This document shows positions 46,757-59,476 of a DNA stretch of 64,000 nt, piece after piece. Source of the DNA: Enterobacter sp. 10-1 (GTDB lineage Bacteria; Pseudomonadota; Gammaproteobacteria; Enterobacterales; Enterobacteriaceae); contig NISF01000006.1 in the NCBI GenBank assembly GCA_002270295.1, positions 62,001-126,000 on the forward strand, given 5' to 3'. The translations under genes were made by a program, and so were the position numbers. Within the stretch, counting starts at the first letter, position 1. Every line of letters begins with the position of its first letter. The notes below the pieces were generated by a model. It ran no database searches. It was not told the origin of the DNA and saw only the letters and a list, made by a program, of their open reading frames with translations.

Positions 46757-48058
46757 TCAGCCAGAGGTAAAATTCGGCAGCTGGTGGTAAATCGGCCAGC
46801 TAAAGCTGAAGCTGGCGCCCCCCAGCGGACTGGTGCGGCAGCTCACCTCGCCGGACATCGCCTGGGCGATGCTGTGGACGATAGCCAGGCCGAGCCCACA
46901 GCCGCCGGTCGCCCGATCGCGGCTAGGGTCAAGCCGGACAAACGGCTCAAACACCCGTTCGCGCTCGGCAGGGTCGATGCCCGGGCCGTCGTCATTGACC
47001 TGGAGAGTCGCCCGCGATCCCGCGAGCGTCAGGCTCACCTGAATCTGCTGATTACTGTAGCGAAGCGCGTTATTGACCAGATTGTCGAGCACGCGCTCCA
47101 TCAGGCGCATATCCAGCGCGCCGTAGTCGCCGGCGACCACCTCGTGAAGCGTCACCTCGCGCTGCGGGTTAACCATCTGAACGTCTTCCACGTGGGCCTT
47201 AATCCAGGCCGGGAAGTCAGGGGTGGTCAGGCTCAGCTCATTTTGCGGCCGGTCAAGGCGGGCGTAGGTTAAAAGCTCTTCGATAAGGGCTTCCAGCTGT
47301 CCGATATCGCGGTTTAAGGCCTGTGATTCCGCGGTGGTCAGATTTTCACTCATCTCAAGGCGGTAGCGCAGGCGCACCAGCGGCGTGCGCAGCTCGTGCG
47401 CAATGCCGTCGATCAGCTGCTTTTTACTGGCGATCAGGGCGTTGATATTATCGGCCATCTGGTTAAAGGCCACGCCCAGCCGCTCAAAGCTGGACATGCT
47501 ATCGAAATGAATGCGCTCGCTAAAATGTCCCTCGCCGAAACGCTGGGCGGCGGTCTCAAGGCGCAGCATATCCTGCCAGTGCGGGCGCATCCAGACGAAG
47601 ACCGGGAACGCCAGCGAAATGGCGATAAAGGCCATCAGCGCGACGTCCAGCAGGCGCATCTCATGCAAAAAATAGAGATAGGGGACCGGGCCTACCGACA
47701 ACACGTAGTGGCTGCGCGGAATGCGCTGAATAAAGGTGTATTGATCGTCCAGGGCGACGATATCGCCGGCGCGCAGATGCTGCATCGAACTCTCCGCCAG
47801 CTTGAATTTGCTCAGCGGTTCAATATGCAGATCAAACGACAGGTTGAGATCCAGCTCTTTGAGCGTTTTGCTCCAGTCACGCGGCGGAATTTCCCGCAAT
47901 TCGCTGCGCATCAGGTACAGCGAGCTTTTCATCAGATCGTCCAGCGACTGGCGGCCCGCGCGCTCGGCGGTAAATTTATACACCAGACCGACCAGCATGG
48001 TCATGACCAGAAAACAGACGAACAGCAGGAGGTAAAACTGCACAAACAGCTTTTTCAT
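46757..48058 (-). CDS. rstB: Sensor histidine kinase RstB
   Basis: This 433-residue inner-membrane kinase has two helices (about residues 5-25 and 138-156) bounding a periplasmic sensor, a HAMP linker, the HisKA box with His221 in GIAHELRTPLVRLR and an HATPase domain (NALRYS, DDGPGI, GCGLGLAIVHS). It phosphorylates RstA. It is the second gene of rstAB, 15 bp after rstA. Confidence 0.95.
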   Translation of the reverse strand: MKKLFVQFYLLLFVCFLVMTMLVGLVYKFTAERAGRQSLDDLMKSSLYLMRSELREIPPRDWSKTLKELDLNLSFDLHIEPLSKFKLAESSMQHLRAGDIVALDDQYTFIQRIPRSHYVLSVGPVPYLYFLHEMRLLDVALMAFIAISLAFPVFVWMRPHWQDMLRLETAAQRFGEGHFSERIHFDSMSSFERLGVAFNQMADNINALIASKKQLIDGIAHELRTPLVRLRYRLEMSENLTTAESQALNRDIGQLEALIEELLTYARLDRPQNELSLTTPDFPAWIKAHVEDVQMVNPQREVTLHEVVAGDYGALDMRLMERVLDNLVNNALRYSNQQIQVSLTLAGSRATLQVNDDGPGIDPAERERVFEPFVRLDPSRDRATGGCGLGLAIVHSIAQAMSGEVSCRTSPLGGASFSFSWPIYHQLPNFTSG

Positions 48059-48073
48059 AGCCGGACCCGTTAA

Positions 48074-48790
48074 TTAATTGTCCCAGGCATGGGGAGCAAA
48101 CAGATAGCCTTTGTTGCGTACCGTTTTGATACGGTAGGGTTCCGTTGCGCTATCGAGAAGCTTTTTACGCAGGCGTGAAATGGCCACATCGACGCTGCGG
48201 TCCATACCATCGTAGCTGACGCCGCGCAGGTTTTTCAGCAGCGCATCGCGATCCATAATTTGTCCCGCATGGGTCGCAAGCTCCCACAGCAGTTCGAAAT
48301 CCGCCGTAGAGAGCGCGACGCTGTCGCCGGCGAGCAGCACCTGACGGTTCACCGGGTCGATGGAGAGTGAGCCAAAGGCGATGGTTTTATGTGGCGTCAG
48401 CGAGGCGGGCGCCGGGGTGAGCGGAACGGCAACGTGCTGGCGCAAATGCAGGCGCAGCCGCGCCAGCAGCACGGCGGGCGGGGTGGTTTTGAGGATGTAA
48501 TCACTCGCCCCCATCTCAAGCGACAAAATATGGTTCATATCGCTGTCAAGGGAGGTCAGCAGCACGATCGGACCCTGCCACTGCCCGCGCAGGTCGCGGC
48601 AAATCGTCATTCCGTCCTTGCCCGGCAGCATGATATCTAATAACACCAGATCGGGTTTTTCCCGGGCAATAACCTCTTCCGCCCGGTCACCGCGTGGTTC
48701 AACCACCACGTCCATATCATGCTTACCCAGATAGGCGGCAATCAGTGCGCCAACTTCCGGATCATCCTCAACAAACACGATCTTATTCAT
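48074..48790 (-). CDS. rstA: Two-component response regulator RstA
   Basis: This 238-residue OmpR-type regulator has a receiver domain with phosphoacceptor Asp52 in LLDIMLPGKDG and a C-terminal winged helix (about residues 140-235; YDGMDRSVDVAISRLRKKL). In E. coli and Salmonella it is activated through PhoPQ and regulates acid, curli and iron genes. A PhoP-box-like sequence lies just upstream. Confidence 0.95.
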   Translation of the reverse strand: MNKIVFVEDDPEVGALIAAYLGKHDMDVVVEPRGDRAEEVIAREKPDLVLLDIMLPGKDGMTICRDLRGQWQGPIVLLTSLDSDMNHILSLEMGASDYILKTTPPAVLLARLRLHLRQHVAVPLTPAPASLTPHKTIAFGSLSIDPVNRQVLLAGDSVALSTADFELLWELATHAGQIMDRDALLKNLRGVSYDGMDRSVDVAISRLRKKLLDSATEPYRIKTVRNKGYLFAPHAWDN

Positions 48791-48803
48791 ATTTTATATG
48801 TAT

Positions 48804-48820
48804 ATGTAAAAGGTTAAACA
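48804..48820 (-). promoter_or_regulatory. Possible PhoP box upstream of rstA
   Basis: The minus strand reads TGTTTA, then five bases, then TTACAT: one good half of the (T/G)GTTTA-N5-(T/G)GTTTA PhoP box and one poor half. rstA is a PhoP target in relatives. Confidence 0.35.
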
Positions 48821-48917
48821 TACACCGCCAGCAAATTGCCTGCCATTACTCTTTTATAAACAAATGTTCTTCCGCTATGCTGGCGTAACTTGTTGTTTAA
48901 ATGTTAAGGCAAAAGGC

Positions 48918-49253
48918 ATGGGGCTGTTGATTAAAGCGCTGCTCGGGGCGCTGGTGGTTGTACTGATTGGCGTACTTTCCAAAACCAAAAATTATTATAT
49001 TGCCGGGCTCATTCCGCTATTTCCGACATTCGCCCTGATCGCTCACTATATTGTCGCCAGCGAGCGCGGTATTGAAGCCCTGCGTACGACTATCGTATTT
49101 GGGATGTGGTCAATCATTCCCTATTTTATCTACCTGCTGTCGCTGTGGTACTTCACCGCAACGATGCGCCTGCCGTACGCGCTGGCGGGCGCCGTTGTTT
49201 GCTGGAGCCTGTGTGCCTGGCTGCTGATCCTCGGCTGGAGCCGGTTCCACTAG
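48918..49253 (+). CDS. ydgC: GlpM-family inner-membrane protein YdgC
   Basis: This 111-residue protein with four predicted helices (LLIKALLGALVVVLIGVLS and three more) belongs to the GlpM family. In Pseudomonas GlpM affects alginate and glycerol metabolism; in E. coli YdgC has no settled function. The ATG at 48918 matches the E. coli length. Its stop codon overlaps the folM stop on the opposite strand (CTAG). Confidence 0.9.
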   Translation: MGLLIKALLGALVVVLIGVLSKTKNYYIAGLIPLFPTFALIAHYIVASERGIEALRTTIVFGMWSIIPYFIYLLSLWYFTATMRLPYALAGAVVCWSLCAWLLILGWSRFH

Positions 49254-49975
49254 CGCAGGTGGCGGCCGCCGTCGACGGCGAAGGAGCGGCCGGTAACAAA
49301 ATGGCTGCTAAACAAATAGTCGAGTAATTCGATGATTTCCGTTTCGCCCGCCGCTATTTTCATCAGCGATTTATCCAGCGCCTGCAGGCGATACTCGGCG
49401 TCGTCGCCGTCATTAAACATAATGAGCGACGGGGCGATGGCGTTGACCTTTATTTCCGGCGCCAGCTTGCGGGCAAAGGAGCGGGTCATATTATCCAACG
49501 CCGCTTTACTGGCGGCATAGGCGATGTGCTTATCGCTGCCGCGCTCAACCACGTAGTCCGTAATATGAATAATATCGCTGCCCGCGTGACCGTGGCCGCG
49601 CAGCAGCGCTTCCAGCGCGTGATTGAGCAGATAGGGCGCATTGACGTGAATTTGCATCATGCTGGCGAGCACCGTGCTGAGAGGCGTCCCCGGCTTTTCC
49701 GCCATCCAGCCGCTGGCATTGTGGATAACGGCGCGCAGGCCTTGGCCGGCGTGGGATTTCACCGCCTCGGCGAAGGTTAAAATCCCATCGTCGGTGCTAA
49801 AATCCGCCTCCAGACAAACGGCGCCTGCCGCGCGCAGCGCGTCAATAGCCGGATAGTGGGTACGATAGCTGACGATAACGGACTGCTGCCGCTGAAGAAA
49901 ATGGTGTGCCAGAGCGAGGCCGATTCGGCGGCCTCCTCCTGTTATAAGGACCGGGCGGGGCTGTAGTTCAGCCAT
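49250..49975 (-). CDS. folM: Dihydromonapterin reductase FolM (short-chain dehydrogenase)
   Basis: This 241-residue NADPH-dependent SDR reduces dihydromonapterin and, weakly, dihydrofolate, supplying tetrahydromonapterin. The cofactor loop LITGGGRRIGLAL, the HNASGW segment and the catalytic YAASKAALDN are present, with FVTGRSFAVDGGRHLR at the end. It is convergent with ydgC, with a 4-bp overlap. ydgI lies 36 bp upstream on the same strand. Confidence 0.94.
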   Translation of the reverse strand: MAELQPRPVLITGGGRRIGLALAHHFLQRQQSVIVSYRTHYPAIDALRAAGAVCLEADFSTDDGILTFAEAVKSHAGQGLRAVIHNASGWMAEKPGTPLSTVLASMMQIHVNAPYLLNHALEALLRGHGHAGSDIIHITDYVVERGSDKHIAYAASKAALDNMTRSFARKLAPEIKVNAIAPSLIMFNDGDDAEYRLQALDKSLMKIAAGETEIIELLDYLFSSHFVTGRSFAVDGGRHLR

Positions 49976-50011
49976 GGGTATCTCCTTTGAGTTCCGCGGC
50001 AGGGCAACCGC

Positions 50012-51394
50012 TTACCCCACCAGCATCCACGTTGCCGGTACGGCGGCAACCAGCAATAAACCAATTAAGGCTAATTCACGGCGTTTAAGCATGCGATCGT
50101 GCTGGTGCGTACGGCGGGCGTACAGGAAAACCAGAAGACCCGGAGCGTAAAGTATCACTGACAGCAATAAATGCACAGGGCCCGACGCATATAATAACCA
50201 TAAGCCATAAGCGCAGGCCCCGACGCCTACGGCCTTATGCAGCGGGCGTACGGCAATTTTCAGCAGGAAGGCGCCGACGAGCAGATAGGGAACGAGGATC
50301 ATCTCGGAGGCGATGGTGAGCAGCGTACCGTAATCCGAACCGGTCAGCCAAATCAGCACCAGCGAGACCTGGACGCTAATATTGGTCAGCCACAGCGAAG
50401 CCGACGGCGCATTGTGGCGATTTTGCCGGGCAAACAGGCGCGGAAACGCTTTGTGGGTGGCGGCCAGCCAGGGAACTTCTGCAGCCATGATGGTCCAGCT
50501 CAGATAGGCGCCGCAGACGGAAACGATCAGTCCGGCGGCGATCGCCACCTCGCCCCAGGACCCCATCATTCTGACCATCAGCCCGGCCATCGACGGATTA
50601 CGCATTTCCGCGAGCTCCGGACGCGCGACAACGCCCAGCGAGAGCAGAGTGACCAGAAGATAAACCGCCAGCGCCGAAAGTACGGCCAGCAGCGTCGCGC
50701 GGCCAACGTCCTGCTTGTTCCGCGCTCGCGCCGACACTACCACCGCGCCCTCTACGCCGATAAACACCCACAGGGTAATCAGCATGGTATTTTTCACCTG
50801 CTCCCACACCGGCACGCCGAGCGCCAGGCCGCTGAAATCGAGAGTGAAGGTCTCTAAACGGAAGGCCATCGCGGCGAGAACGATAAACGCGCCGAGCGGT
50901 ATTAGCTTGGCCAGCGTCGCGACCAGGTTGATGCCGGCCGCCGTCTGCACGCCGCGCAGCACTAAGAAATGAACGACCCACAGCAGAATCGATGCCCCGA
51001 CGATTGCCTGCCAGGTATTGCCGTTGCCAAAAATAACCGAGCCGGGCGCGTCGGTGAAGAAGCTCAGCGCCGCAAACACGATAACCAGATAGGAGACGTT
51101 GGCGATAACCGCGCAAAGCCAGTAGCCCCAGGCGGAGCAAAAGCCCACCAGCTCGCCGAATCCTTCGCGCGCGTAGGTAAAGATACCGCCGTCGAGGTCG
51201 GCGCGAATGCGGGTCAGCAGGAGCATGGCGAAGGCGAGGAATAAGATGCCGACGCCGGTAATGGCCCAGCCGATCAGCAGGGCGGACGGGCTGGCCACGG
51301 CGGCCATATTTTGCGGCAAACTGAATACGCCTGCGCCCAGCATTGAGCTGAGGACCAGGGCGGTCAGGGCGCTCAGGCCCAGTCTCTTTTCCAT
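50012..51394 (-). CDS. ydgI: APC-superfamily amino acid antiporter YdgI (ArcD-like)
   Basis: This 460-residue, about 12-helix transporter of the basic amino acid/polyamine antiporter family has the motif SSMLGAGVFSLPQN in helix 1 and GGIFTYAREGFGELVGF; it is annotated in E. coli as a putative arginine/ornithine antiporter. No arginine deiminase genes are nearby, so the substrate is inferred from family only. It lies between folM and ydgH on one strand, with a terminator upstream. Confidence 0.9.
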   Translation of the reverse strand: MEKRLGLSALTALVLSSMLGAGVFSLPQNMAAVASPSALLIGWAITGVGILFLAFAMLLLTRIRADLDGGIFTYAREGFGELVGFCSAWGYWLCAVIANVSYLVIVFAALSFFTDAPGSVIFGNGNTWQAIVGASILLWVVHFLVLRGVQTAAGINLVATLAKLIPLGAFIVLAAMAFRLETFTLDFSGLALGVPVWEQVKNTMLITLWVFIGVEGAVVVSARARNKQDVGRATLLAVLSALAVYLLVTLLSLGVVARPELAEMRNPSMAGLMVRMMGSWGEVAIAAGLIVSVCGAYLSWTIMAAEVPWLAATHKAFPRLFARQNRHNAPSASLWLTNISVQVSLVLIWLTGSDYGTLLTIASEMILVPYLLVGAFLLKIAVRPLHKAVGVGACAYGLWLLYASGPVHLLLSVILYAPGLLVFLYARRTHQHDRMLKRRELALIGLLLVAAVPATWMLVG

Positions 51395-51529
51395 TGCATT
51401 CCCGAAGTGACAACCGTGAAGTAAAGAATATTTATTTGGCGAAATCGCATAAAATGGACGATTACGCTAAGGCGCGGGATTTTACGGAGTGTCTTGTGCG
51501 CATGCAATGGCGGCGGATGAAAAAAAGCA

Positions 51530-51555
51530 AAAAGGCGGCAAAGCGCCGCCTTTTT
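51530..51555 (-). terminator. Intrinsic terminator of ydgH
   Basis: AAAAAGGCGGC and GCCGCCTTTTT flank a 5-base loop; T tracts exist in both directions, 18 bp after the ydgH stop. Confidence 0.9.
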
Positions 51556-51572
51556 GTTCAGCTGTAGTCCCG

Positions 51573-52523
51573 TTATTTATACAGGTCAGCGCTGATAGTT
51601 ATGTTACCGCCGCGTTCCTGCCACTGGCGGGTGATGTGGTAATACTTCGCGCCTTTCTTCGCCGCTCGTTTGGCCACCTGGTAAGAAATTTCGGTCATAT
51701 TGCCGTAGTTACCGGTGAATTTAATGCTATCGAACGGGGCCATCTGCGCCGCGGTTATTTTGTTCACCTCTTCGACTTTGGTGCCATCAGGAAGCGTGAC
51801 GGTGTAACGCCCCCCCTTAGAGGACTGCGTTTCGAAGAAGCGGCCTACGCCGGTACCGGAGCCGACGGCTGCGGTAGTCGCCACGCCGGGGATTTCAACG
51901 TTTTTGGCCGCCGCGCCGCCTTCAGCCAGCGCTGCGCGCCCGGCTTGAGAATCGGCAGGAATTGCGTCCGGACTTTGCAGAACGCGTTTTTTGGCATCGG
52001 CCTTATAAACATAAGCGGTGATGCGCTGGTTGCCGCCCTGGTTAGCATCAACCTGACGAACGATAAAGAAAGAGGCCGCGCCTTTCGCTTTTGCCGCTTT
52101 GGTGATGGCATCGTTCACTTCAGGCTGGCTGCGGTAGAAACCCTGCACGGTAACGGTGTCAAACGGTTCCAGCTCAACGGCCTGGTCTTTCGGCAGCTCC
52201 ATGACTCCATTAATCATTCGATTTTTTGGAGCATCTGCCTGCGGGGCGTTGTCTTTATAAAAATCTGCCGTTACGCGCCAGTTACCGCTGTTGCCATAGT
52301 CTGAGGTGTCGACAACATAAAAGGAGGCCGCGCCGTCTTTGTCGGCTTTGCGGGAGACCGCTTTAACAGCATCGCCAATCGCAGTAAAGCGGCCGGTGAT
52401 GACCACGCGATCGTAGGGCTTCAGCGCCGCCGCCTGCTCCGGTGTCAGCTCGGTCGCTGCATGGGCAGACAGCGCGGTCGTAGCCAGGAGAGCAGACGCC
52501 AGGAGTGAGTTCTTAAGCTTCAT
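51573..52523 (-). CDS. ydgH: Periplasmic protein YdgH with three DUF1471 (YhcN-type) domains
   Basis: This 316-residue secreted protein has a cleavable signal peptide (KNSLLASALLATTALSAHA, about residues 3-22) and three repeated DUF1471 domains near residues 35-90, 115-175 and 255-316, each with the pattern of a small alpha/beta fold (KAKGAASFFIVRQV; KKGAKYYHITRQW). Single-domain relatives (YhcN, BhsA, McbA) are stress-induced. The role of the triple form is unknown. It is divergent from pntA. Confidence 0.92.
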   Translation of the reverse strand: MKLKNSLLASALLATTALSAHAATELTPEQAAALKPYDRVVITGRFTAIGDAVKAVSRKADKDGAASFYVVDTSDYGNSGNWRVTADFYKDNAPQADAPKNRMINGVMELPKDQAVELEPFDTVTVQGFYRSQPEVNDAITKAAKAKGAASFFIVRQVDANQGGNQRITAYVYKADAKKRVLQSPDAIPADSQAGRAALAEGGAAAKNVEIPGVATTAAVGSGTGVGRFFETQSSKGGRYTVTLPDGTKVEEVNKITAAQMAPFDSIKFTGNYGNMTEISYQVAKRAAKKGAKYYHITRQWQERGGNITISADLYK

Positions 52524-54573
<2,050 letters not shown>

Positions 54574-54580
54574 GGGGTAA

Positions 54581-55972
<1,392 letters not shown>

Positions 55973-56020
55973 TGCCCTGAAGAGAGCAGACGAGAGTCGC
56001 TATACAACGTTTGCTTCTGA

Positions 56021-56047
56021 AGCCGTCTCCGTTGAGACGGCTTTTTT
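56021..56047 (+). terminator. Intrinsic terminator of pntAB
   Basis: AGCCGTCTC, loop CGTT, GAGACGGCT then TTTTTT. Confidence 0.93.
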
Positions 56048-56135
56048 ATATATAGCGCCAGCCCATGAATCGCTCATAAATTAATCGCCCTGGAGTGCTA
56101 TACTAAAAACGTTTTTTCATCACACTGAGGATATT

Positions 56136-56324
56136 ATGGATACCGAATTAACCCCCGCGCAAATGGCCATCGAATTTCTGCGTCGCGACCCTACCGCTTT
56201 AACCCCCGCGCAGTACCTGAAAAAATTTAAACTTCTCGAGCTGGAATTTGCCGATTTAATGTCGCTCTCCTCTATCGAACTGAAAGAAGAGATCGATCAC
56301 GCCTGGCGTTTGGGTATCCATTAA
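56136..56324 (+). CDS. Small conserved-looking cytoplasmic protein, function unknown
   Basis: I do not recognise this 62-residue protein. It is acidic, predicted all-helical, and contains an internal near-repeat: LTPAQMAIEFLRRDPTA and LTPAQYLKKFKLLELE both begin LTPAQ. GAGG lies 9 bases before the ATG, and a compact terminator follows the stop, so it looks like a genuine single-gene transcript. There is no signal peptide or membrane segment. It occupies the gap between pntB and uspE. Confidence 0.75.
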   Translation: MDTELTPAQMAIEFLRRDPTALTPAQYLKKFKLLELEFADLMSLSSIELKEEIDHAWRLGIH

Positions 56325-56360
56325 AAGCCACACTTCAGCCTGCATGCATCGCTGATGAAG

Positions 56361-56382
56361 GGGGCCGAAAGGCCCATTTTTT
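56361..56382 (+). terminator. Terminator of the 62-residue protein gene
   Basis: GGGCC, loop GAAA, GGCCC then ATTTTTT. Confidence 0.85.
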
Positions 56383-56404
56383 CGCGCTACGCCAGGCGAC
56401 GGGC

Positions 56405-56430
56405 AAAAAAATCCCCCGCGGCTGCAGGGG
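56405..56430 (-). terminator. Candidate terminator of uspE
   Basis: On the minus strand CCCC, a 9-base loop and GGGG lead into ATTTTTTT; the stem is short but the T tract is good. It lies 41 bp after the uspE stop. Confidence 0.6.
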
Positions 56431-56470
56431 AGTGGGGAGTGGCTACGACTGGCGGCCGGCCTGCTGAAGG

Positions 56471-57421
56471 TTAGTCGTCGTCTTCATCGTCCATTTCAAC
56501 CGGCGTTTTGTACTGGTCCGGCTTCAGCGCCAGCAGATCGCAGCGCAGATGGTCGATCACCTGCTCGGCGGTATTGCCGAGGAAGGCCGCCGACAGTCCG
56601 GTACGTCCGATGGTGCCGAGCACGACAATCCCCGCCTGCAGATGCTCCGACAGATCGGGAATCACTTCTTCCGGTAAACCCTTCTCTACGTGGGTGCGGC
56701 TCTCATCAATACCAAACTTTTGCCGCAGCGTTTTCATCGCCAGCAGGTGCTGGCCGCGAATCGCGTCGTTATAGATGCTGGGATCAAAATCAGGTAACTC
56801 AATGGCGATATTGATTGGCGTAACCGGATAGGCGCCCACCAGGTGGACCTCGGTGTGGTTAACCTGTTCCGCCAGTTCAAGCGTCTCTTTTACCAGTTTC
56901 TCATTCAGAGCATCGTGGTAGTTTTCTTCACTGGCAAGGTTCACCGCCACCAGCGCTCTGCCGCCCTCAGGCCACGGCTGGTCTTTAACCATCCACACCG
57001 GGCACGGGCATTTGCGCAGAAGATGCCAGTCGGTCGGGGTGAAGATCACCGCTTCCAGCTTGTCGTGCTGGTGCGCCATTTTCAGCACTAAATCATGCTT
57101 GTCGCTGAGGATTTCCTGAATGATGGCTTCGAAGGGGCGGTTGTGCCATACCACCTTGATGTCAATCGGGATCCCGGATTCGATATAGAACCGGGCCTGC
57201 TCCTTGATCCAGGCGCTGCGTTGGCTGATAACGCCCTGGCGCATAGCCGTTCGCTCGTCGGGCGACAGCAGGGTCGTCATCTCATATGAAAAATCATAGA
57301 TTGGCAAAAAGGCTTTAATGCGGCCACCAATCCGTTGGTGTAGGTATACCGCACGCCGTAATGCGGGCTGGTCGTCCTGATTAGGGTCGATTACTACCAG
57401 CATGTTCTGATACTTCGCCAT
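56471..57421 (-). CDS. uspE: Universal stress protein E
   Basis: This 316-residue protein has two tandem Usp domains (about residues 1-150 and 155-300). The second contains the ATP-loop-like [20 protein letters not shown]. UspE contributes to motility, adhesion, DNA-damage and stationary-phase survival in E. coli. It is next to fnr on the same strand, the normal arrangement, but a 136-bp gap separates them. The C-terminus is acidic (DDEDDD). Confidence 0.95.
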   Translation of the reverse strand: MAKYQNMLVVIDPNQDDQPALRRAVYLHQRIGGRIKAFLPIYDFSYEMTTLLSPDERTAMRQGVISQRSAWIKEQARFYIESGIPIDIKVVWHNRPFEAIIQEILSDKHDLVLKMAHQHDKLEAVIFTPTDWHLLRKCPCPVWMVKDQPWPEGGRALVAVNLASEENYHDALNEKLVKETLELAEQVNHTEVHLVGAYPVTPINIAIELPDFDPSIYNDAIRGQHLLAMKTLRQKFGIDESRTHVEKGLPEEVIPDLSEHLQAGIVVLGTIGRTGLSAAFLGNTAEQVIDHLRCDLLALKPDQYKTPVEMDDEDDD

Positions 57422-57557
57422 ACAGGGTCTCCTTACAACTGTAACTGCAGTCTGTAATTAAAAAGATAACCTATATAGATGGATTGAAACAGGGGATGAC
57501 CCTGGCCAGATCAACAAATAAGAAAAAAATTAGCGATCTGGCGAAGGGATCGGGCAA

Positions 57558-58310
57558 TCAGGCGACGTTACGCGCTTGACCTGCCAGCTGAGAGAGGAGG
57601 TCGCTGTTTTCGATGGTGATATATTTACCTTTAACTGCCAGCATTCCGCTTTTCTGGAAACGGCCCAGCAGGCGGCTGATGGTTTCTACGGTCAGGCCGA
57701 GGTAGTTACCGATATCGCCGCGGGTCATGGTCAGACGGAATTCACGAGGCGAGAAGCCGCGTTGGGCAAAACGGCGGGAGAGATTATAGATAAAGGCCGC
57801 CAGGCGCTCCTCGGCGTTCTTTTTGGAAAGCAGCAGGATCATGTCCTGATCGCCTTTGATCTCGCCGCTCATCAGGCGCATCATCTGCTGACGCAGATTA
57901 GGCATCTTGCCTGAGAGGTCGTCCAGCGTTTCGAAGGGGATTTCGCAAACCATTGAGGTTTCCAGCGCCTGAGCGAAGCTCGGGTGGAGACCGGTGCCGA
58001 TAGCGTCAAAACCGACCAAATCACCCGCCAGGTGGAAGCCGGTAATCTGCTCGTCGCCCTGCTCGGTAATGGTGTAGCTTTTGATGGTGCCTGAACGAAT
58101 GGCGTACAGCGACTTCAGCTCATCGCCGGCTTTGAACAGGGTCTGTCCTTTCTGGATAGGCTTTTTTCGCTCGATGATATTATCAAGCTGATCAAGCTCG
58201 TGCTCGTTCAGAGTAAAAGGGATGCAAAGCTGGCTGATGCTGCAATCCTGACAATGGATTGCGCAACCGCCAGACTGAATGCGTCGTATAATTCTCTTTT
58301 CCGGGATCAT
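57558..58310 (-). CDS. fnr: Oxygen-sensing global regulator FNR
   Basis: This 250-residue CRP-family regulator holds a [4Fe-4S] cluster with Cys20, Cys23, Cys29 and Cys122, all present. The cyclic-nucleotide-binding-like domain, dimer helix and helix-turn-helix ([20 protein letters not shown]) follow. It activates anaerobic respiration genes when oxygen is absent. The start at 58310 gives the exact E. coli length; an FNR box lies 20 bp upstream, consistent with autoregulation. Confidence 0.97.
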   Translation of the reverse strand: MIPEKRIIRRIQSGGCAIHCQDCSISQLCIPFTLNEHELDQLDNIIERKKPIQKGQTLFKAGDELKSLYAIRSGTIKSYTITEQGDEQITGFHLAGDLVGFDAIGTGLHPSFAQALETSMVCEIPFETLDDLSGKMPNLRQQMMRLMSGEIKGDQDMILLLSKKNAEERLAAFIYNLSRRFAQRGFSPREFRLTMTRGDIGNYLGLTVETISRLLGRFQKSGMLAVKGKYITIENSDLLSQLAGQARNVA

Positions 58311-58329
58311 AAGTCTGCTCAAGCCTTAA

Positions 58330-58343
58330 TTGATATTGGTCAA
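58330..58343. promoter_or_regulatory. FNR box upstream of fnr
   Basis: TTGATATTGGTCAA differs from the consensus TTGAT-N4-ATCAA at one position and lies 20 bp before the fnr ATG. Confidence 0.8.
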
Positions 58344-58505
58344 TTTTAACATCTTTTTGGTGAGCAGGTAAGCCTCGAACCGATGAAACACGTAATATTA
58401 AAAGGGTAAAGCAATTACACCATTTATCTCATTGATAAGAAATAAGATGTCCGAACATAGCTGATTGTAAAGTTGCCTGATGCTTCCGATAAAAGGCACT
58501 TACGG

Positions 58506-59021
58506 TCAAAGAAGCAAATACCCCTCATGGCGCAATAACCACTCTTTACGCTGAACGCCGCCCGCGTATCCGGTCATGGTGCCGTTACGTCCAATGACGC
58601 GATGGCAGGGAACCACGATACTGACCGGATTAGAGCCGTTGGCCGCCCCGACCGCCCGCGCAGCGCCCGGCCGACCCAATGCCTCCGCCAGCTGGCCGTA
58701 ATGCATGACGTGACCGCAGGGAATGGTGCGCAGCGTTTTCCAGACTTCGCGTTGAAACGGGGTGCCCGCCGTTGCCGTCGGCAGCGTCTCGATAATCGCA
58801 AGGTCACCGGCGAAATAGTCGCCGAGCCTGCTGCTCAGCCCGCCCGGATCGCGGGAATCCACGCGCTGATACCCTTCATGGCGATAGTGCAGCTCAAGCA
58901 GCTGCTCCATCCGATCGCTATGTTCCTCCCACTCAACGGCACGCAGGCGGAACTGTTCGTCGCAAATGATCCATAGCGGCCCGACCGGGGTATCGATTTT
59001 GTCCTGAAGCAGTACCAGCAT
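58506..59021 (-). CDS. ogt: Methylated-DNA-protein cysteine methyltransferase Ogt
   Basis: This 171-residue O6-alkylguanine DNA alkyltransferase is a suicide repair enzyme. The active-site PCHRVIG motif contains Cys139, and the DNA-binding helix-turn-helix ([21 protein letters not shown]) with the Arg finger precedes it. It lies downstream of fnr on the E. coli map and is here on the same strand, immediately upstream of it. Confidence 0.95.
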   Translation of the reverse strand: MLVLLQDKIDTPVGPLWIICDEQFRLRAVEWEEHSDRMEQLLELHYRHEGYQRVDSRDPGGLSSRLGDYFAGDLAIIETLPTATAGTPFQREVWKTLRTIPCGHVMHYGQLAEALGRPGAARAVGAANGSNPVSIVVPCHRVIGRNGTMTGYAGGVQRKEWLLRHEGYLLL

Positions 59022-59427
59022 CGTTTTTCCTTATTACCTGATTCAAATGATTATTACTGCAGCCTGAGCACAAGATATCACGCCATCCGGGTGGGCAACT
59101 ATACTCCATAAAGGTAAACGGTGAACGGTGCGGCTGAGGGGGCGAATCAATGAGAAAGTTTTCCATTTTGCATCTGCCTGCTGAGCAGAAGCAAAATCAA
59201 TACGCAACGAAGTGCGTAATATTTAATTTTGTATTCACTACGCCGCGCGGTGCTAAATGGATTTTACTACTTTCTCCGGGCGGTAAATTCCCCTCGGCGA
59301 AGGAGCGTCCGGTTCACCCCTTTATGCAGTTTGTCATCCGCACGCGGACTAGTTTGCACTGGCTAATTCATCGGGAGGCACCCGACGCCGCAATACGCTA
59401 TACAGGCACTCCTTGAATCAATTATTT
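59022..59427 (+). other. Non-coding region; candidate structured leader of the small membrane protein gene
   Basis: This stretch of about 400 bp has no convincing gene; an 88-codon open frame at 59150-59416 shows no family features. It has several perfect small hairpins on the plus strand: TCTGC/GCAGA at 59173-59189, TACGCA/TGCGTA at 59201-59218 and TCGGG/CCCGA at 59371-59385, then the terminator at 59428. AAGGAG at 59300 is complementary to CTCCTT at 59409. A cis-acting leader RNA or an independent small RNA is possible. Confidence 0.4.
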
Positions 59428-59455
59428 GTCAGCACTTCAGTGCTGGCTTTTTTTT
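59428..59455 (+). terminator. Intrinsic terminator 21 nt before the small membrane protein gene
   Basis: CAGCACT, a short loop and AGTGCTG form a stem followed by eight T residues. Only 21 bases separate the T tract from the next ATG, which is unusual unless it acts as an attenuator or ends a separate small RNA. Confidence 0.85.
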
Positions 59456-59476
59456 GTTAACGAGAAAGGTGATGGT

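Noticed and set aside
50598-51413. 271-codon alternative frame inside ydgI
   Set aside because: Arg/Gly-rich shadow frame; ydgI has the conserved transporter motifs.
59150-59416. 88-codon plus-strand open frame before the small membrane protein
   Set aside because: No ribosome-binding site of note, no domain or hydrophobic pattern; the DNA is better explained as a structured non-coding leader.
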